In this document: positions 25,773-27,746 of the stretch, piece by piece
How the letters are laid out: every line of letters starts with the position of its first letter
Position numbering within the stretch: position 1 is the stretch's first letter
DNA from: Eggerthellaceae bacterium
GTDB taxonomy: Bacteria; Actinomycetota; Coriobacteriia; Coriobacteriales; Eggerthellaceae
DNA length: 27,746 nt
Assembly: GCA_003452695.1 (NCBI GenBank)
Contig: DMNP01000188.1
Span: 1 to 27,746 of the forward strand
Direction: 5' to 3'
Translations under genes and position numbers: made by a program
Notes under the pieces: model-generated
What the model saw: the letters and a program-made list of their open reading frames with translations, nothing else
Told to the model about the DNA's origin: nothing
Databases searched by the model: none

Positions 25773-25880
25773 GGTGTCTCCTTCTTCCCTGGGCACTTTG
25801 GTGGTTATTGGTGCTGCTGAGCGACTTCGCGACTCCTGTCTGCGCCCGAGCCTTCTTGCACGCATCCGTAATACAACTCG

Positions 25881-26009
25881 TCAGGGCAGATATCCTGCCC
25901 TCCGGTCCATTCCACGGTCATGCCATTCACTAATACGCTCTTGAACATGGCCTCGTCTCGAAGCTCCGAAAGCCACTCGCTTTCGCGCTTTCTTGCTTTC
26001 GGTATTCAC
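25881..26009 (-). CDS. 42-codon leader mini-ORF upstream of the giant gene
   Basis: A GTG at 26009 is preceded by GAAGAAGGAGACA, almost the same ribosome-binding block as that of the giant gene. The short product (VNTESKKARKRVAFGASRRG and onward, ending RAGYLP) is very basic and matches no family I know. Its stop lies just after a 7-bp inverted repeat. It may be a leader peptide, or the leftover start of a duplicated or older gene copy; its N-terminus NTES loosely recalls STEN of the giant protein. An ATG at 26117 extends the frame upstream but has no clear ribosome-binding site. Confidence 0.35.
   Translation of the reverse strand: MNTESKKARKRVAFGASRRGHVQERISEWHDRGMDRRAGYLP
25883..25901. 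promoter_or_regulatory. Small inverted repeat in the leader
   Basis: The sequence agggcag-atatc-ctgccct is a perfect 7-bp inverted repeat with a 5-nt centre. It overlaps the last codons of the mini-ORF and lies ~110 nt upstream of the giant gene's start. As RNA it would form a short hairpin without a following T-run, so it looks more like an operator or leader structure than a terminator. Confidence 0.4.
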
Positions 26010-26313
26010 TGTCTCCTTCTTCCCCGGGCACTTCGGCGCCGACGGCGCTCGTGGTGCTGGCGGTTTTCGCCCGCTTGAGGTGTTCTGCGCGAAAAAGGCG
26101 CACAGTACCCCAAGCATTACAATCGGTTCATTGTACCATTTCGCGCGCTTTTGTTTCAGTGCTCGGAGCGATTGTTTCCGAAGCTGTCACGAAAGCGGGC
26201 ATGGCGTACGCGGAGGGCGTCCTGCCTGCGGTTTTAGGCACCTCCCGACGCCCGGTTTCGGCTTTTGGGCCGCCGTCGGGGGCGCGGGAACTGGCGTGGG
26301 GCGTCCTGCGGAG
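26010..26313. other. Gene-free, GC-rich stretch upstream of the leader
   Basis: Apart from the candidate promoter at 26130-26159 I see no convincing gene here. It contains a 7-bp inverted repeat (cccgacg at 26244-26250 and cgtcggg at 26274-26280) with no T-run, and short GC-rich sequences such as gggcgtcctgc that recur once. The open frames here have biased, low-complexity compositions rich in Pro and Arg. Confidence 0.4.
26130..26159 (-). promoter_or_regulatory. Candidate promoter of the giant gene
   Basis: On the minus strand, CTGAAA (26154-26159), an 18-nt spacer and TGG-TACAAT (-10 at 26130-26135, with an extended TGn) form a plausible sigma-70-type promoter. It would give a leader of roughly 350 nt before the ATG at 25772. 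It was identified by eye only. Confidence 0.35.
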
Positions 26314-26763
26314 TCAGCCGACTTGCGGGTGCGGCGGCGGGCGCAAACCCACTCCGGCGCCTCCCGCATGGCTGCTCTGACAGCCTCTGGGATTACAGGT
26401 TTTGCTTACCATTTTCCCCGCAATGATCGCAGCGGCTAGACCCCCGGCAGAAGGAGTCCCTGGAGACGGGGCCTTCTTCTTGCCGGGGCGCTTTGCTCGC
26501 GCGCGCTCCCAATCCGCTGACGCCAGCCTTCCCGGCAATTCCGCGCCTATGCGTCTGCCGCTCCCCCGCAGCACGCGAACGCATTCTTCGATATAGGGCC
26601 GTTCCAGCAACCCCTTCCTTAGCACTATCGCGAGCACCCCTGTCGTGCCAGCGAATTCATGCTGAATGCCCTGCGCTGCTCTTCTGCCCACACGTTCGTC
26701 GATCATGTCCCGCCAATAGTTCATATACCCATGTTTTCTGGTATTTCTTGTATTATTTACCAT
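26314..26763 (-). pseudogene. Probable remnant of a PIN-domain (DUF3368-like) toxin
   Basis: A 149-codon frame starting at 26763. Residues ~20-85 include MIDERVGRRAAQGIQ, then GTTGVLAIVLRKGLLE and CVRVLRGSGRRI. This resembles the C-terminal part of DUF3368-type PIN-domain proteins (pattern IDERxxRRxA, GTxGVLxxxKxxGL, LxxxGxRI), the toxin side of some type II toxin-antitoxin pairs. The N-terminal ~80 residues, with the first catalytic Asp, are absent. There is no clear ribosome-binding site, and the last ~60 residues are low-complexity (Pro/Gly/Arg). I therefore read it as a decayed fragment fused to unrelated sequence. No antitoxin is visible. It could instead be a small hypothetical gene. 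Confidence 0.4.
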
Positions 26764-26854
26764 TTTTATATTTTTATTTACCTGCTTGCGATATAGCTCA
26801 ATTCAGGGGGTTCTGTTACCATAGCTGCCAATGTCGAAGGATGAAGGAGACGCT
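26735..26854. promoter_or_regulatory. AT-rich intergenic stretch before the flavoprotein gene
   Basis: An AT-rich segment (atttttatatttttattta and neighbours) contrasts with the GC-rich surroundings and separates divergent frames. A possible extended -10, TGT-TACCAT (TACCAT at 26817-26822), lies upstream of the flavoprotein gene, but I find no good -35 at the right distance. Confidence 0.3.
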
Positions 26855-27373
26855 ATGTTCAGGACGATGCGACGCCACAAGCAACAGCTTTCGGAAGAGG
26901 AATCCATCGCGGTGCTCGAGCGCGGCAAGACCGGCGTGCTCGCGGTAATCGGCGACGAGGGCTACCCCTACACCGTGCCCATAAACTACGTGTACTACGA
27001 CGGCAAGATATACCTTCATAGCGCGAAGACGGGCCACAAGATAGACGCCATCCGTGCCAACGACAAGGTGTCGTTTTGCGTTATCGACGCCGACGACGTG
27101 GTGCCCGAGGAATACTCCACCAACTTCCGCAGCGTGATGGCATTCGGCCGCGCGCGCATCCTGGAAGACGAAGATCAGAAGCTAGCCCCGCTGCGCCGTC
27201 TGGGCGACAAATACAACCCCGGGCAAGATGCTGCGCTGGATGCCGAAGTGGCGCGCAGCATGAGGTTCCTTCACATGATAGAAATTGAAATCGAGCACCT
27301 TTCGGGCAAACAGTCCAAGGAGCTCGCAAAGGTTACGGGGCCATTGGACGAAGCCGCGCCCAAGGAAGGCTGA
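26855..27373 (+). CDS. Pyridoxamine 5'-phosphate oxidase family protein (NimA-type flavoprotein)
   Basis: 172 residues of the FMN-binding split-barrel fold. It opens MFRTMRRHKQQLSEEES, typical of the NimA-like subgroup, then GVLAVIGDEGYPYTVPINYV, IYLHSAKTGHKIDAI, VSFCVIDADDVVPEEYST and FRSVMAFGRARILED. Relatives bind a flavin and reduce small molecules, and some (Nim proteins) are linked to 5-nitroimidazole resistance. The substrate here cannot be told from sequence and resistance should not be assumed. The ATG at 26855 is chosen because GAAGGAGA lies just upstream; an in-frame ATG at 26831 would place that site inside the gene. Length and ends fit the family. It is divergent from the giant gene and probably a separate transcript in a housekeeping or redox role. 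Confidence 0.9.
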   Translation: MFRTMRRHKQQLSEEESIAVLERGKTGVLAVIGDEGYPYTVPINYVYYDGKIYLHSAKTGHKIDAIRANDKVSFCVIDADDVVPEEYSTNFRSVMAFGRARILEDEDQKLAPLRRLGDKYNPGQDAALDAEVARSMRFLHMIEIEIEHLSGKQSKELAKVTGPLDEAAPKEG

Positions 27374-27537
27374 CACAGGGCGGGTGCCAGACCGTACTGC
27401 CCTCCATGCGCCTAAACAAGCGGAAGCCCGTGAGATTAGTGCCCGCACTTTTCGTCAGCATCAATCCGAATTCAGTAATTTGAATCCCCATCCTATGCAT
27501 AAGTCCAGGTTCGCGAGCGGCATCTTGGGGTTATGAA

Positions 27538-27709
27538 TGAATACCGGTGCCAGGCACCCGTATTCATTCGGCCTCGCGTGCCGAAACCCCGGGAAACCGC
27601 GATCTGGTGGCCCGATCCACCCGCAACCCGCGCCTCGCCGAGCACGAGGGCGGCCTTGCGGGTGGATGACGCCGGCCGAATGAATACGGGTGCCTGGCAC
27701 CGGTATTCA
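27538..27709. repeat. Nested inverted repeat with perfect 36-bp arms
   Basis: Arms at 27538-27573 and 27674-27709 are exact reverse complements. Each arm is itself a near-palindrome: gaatac-c-ggtgcc-a-ggcacc-c-gtattc. Between them lies a second inverted repeat, atccacccgcaa (27615-27626) with ttgcgggtggat (27657-27668). The structure resembles a REP/BIME-type or MITE-like element and lies downstream of the flavoprotein gene, where it could also act as a transcript-end hairpin. Confidence 0.85.
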
Positions 27710-27746
27710 GGTATTCTTAGCATTTATCAGGATTTGTGCCTGCAGA

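Larger units (their letters stand above)
25050..25772 (-). other. N-terminal tail of the giant protein (residues 1-241)
   Basis: About 240 residues precede the hydrophobic export segment, far more than a normal signal-peptide n-region. The tail opens acidic (MSTENEKTLTEE). It has a basic-amphipathic patch KKKGFFARLFGWA at residues 55-67, two diverged copies of a ~22-residue segment (about 71-93 and 150-172), a stretch reading HVILSGARSAKSKDL (about 190-204) and two Ala runs, ending in KPVVSKRS. If the 25772 start is right this part would be cytoplasmic. Met102, preceded by GGGGAG at a 6-nt spacing, is an alternative start but would still leave ~140 residues. The function is not recognised. 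Confidence 0.75.
25775..26036 (-). repeat. 27-nt direct repeat carrying the Shine-Dalgarno block
   Basis: Copies at 25775-25801 and 26010-26036 (plus strand: tgtctccttcttccctgggc and tgtctccttcttccccgggc, then acttt/cgg) differ at two positions and lie 235 bp apart. The left copy supplies the giant gene's ribosome-binding site and the right copy that of the mini-ORF. Confidence 0.8.

Noticed and set aside
1..23740. Regularly spaced similar sequences that might suggest a CRISPR array or satellite
   Set aside because: The period is ~300-400 nt, the units are diverged, and they correspond exactly to protein domain boundaries (TKxW, ITNTY). They are coding repeats.
25309..25944. 211-codon plus-strand open frame across the start of the giant gene
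   Set aside because: It overlaps the giant gene's start and ribosome-binding site on the opposite strand, is Ala/Ser/Arg/Pro-rich and shows no domain.
26244..26280. Inverted repeat as a transcription terminator
   Set aside because: Only a 7-bp stem with a 23-nt loop and no T-run on either side.
26187..26369. 60-codon minus-strand open frame (Pro/Arg-rich)
   Set aside because: Low-complexity composition, no ribosome-binding site, and overlaps another frame in GC-rich sequence.
26831..26857. Upstream ATG (26831) as the start of the flavoprotein gene
   Set aside because: It would put the GAAGGAGA ribosome-binding site inside the coding sequence and add eight residues (MSKDEGDA) before the family's usual MFRxMRR start.
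27461..27723. Minus-strand open frames of 76-79 codons at the right edge
   Set aside because: They are translations of the nested inverted repeat (VPGTRIHSAG-type products) and show no family or ribosome-binding site.

Overview
The window is almost entirely one gene. A single reading frame on the minus strand runs from an ATG at 25772, behind a strong ribosome-binding site (GAAGAAGGAGACACC), to the left edge of the window without a stop. That is at least 8,590 codons, roughly 0.9 MDa, and the C-terminus lies outside the window. The product is a giant secreted or surface protein. It is a chain of immunoglobulin-like domains of the self-crosslinking (isopeptide) kind: by eye I count 44 Cna-B-type domains (B1-B44, the last cut by the window edge), 13 streptococcal pilin isopeptide linkage domains (FctA/Spy0128-like, F1-F13) and 2 SpaA/prealbumin-like domains (S1, S2). 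Numbering is N to C, so coordinates descend.

Layout from right to left. 27538-27709 holds a nested perfect inverted repeat. 26855-27373 (+) encodes a NimA-type pyridoxamine 5'-phosphate oxidase family flavoprotein. 26314-26763 (-) is a short frame resembling the C-terminal half of a PIN/DUF3368 toxin and is probably a remnant. 25773-26313 is the leader of the giant gene, with a candidate promoter, a 42-codon mini-ORF, a duplicated Shine-Dalgarno block and a small hairpin. 1-25772 is the giant gene itself: a 241-residue basic/Ala-rich N-terminal tail, a hydrophobic export segment, a ~405-residue N-terminal domain I do not recognise, then the isopeptide domain stalk.

The stalk is modular. [B-F-F] units are repeated in tandem (B14-F1-F2, B15-F3-F4, then B16). 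A larger [B-F-F-F-B] unit is repeated as B30-F7-F8-F9-B31 and B33-F10-F11-F12-B34, with a shortened third copy B35-F13-B36. One Cna-B domain has lost the usual bond-forming lysine, and one SpaA domain uses Asp where Asn is usual.

The high G+C content, the Gram-positive-style Cna-B/FctA/SpaA surface architecture and the Nim-family gene suggest a high-GC anaerobic Gram-positive, plausibly a gut or oral member of the Coriobacteriia. That is inference; no rRNA or other phylogenetic marker is present. Several very long plus-strand open frames (up to ~1,800 codons) are antisense mirrors of the giant gene and are not annotated.
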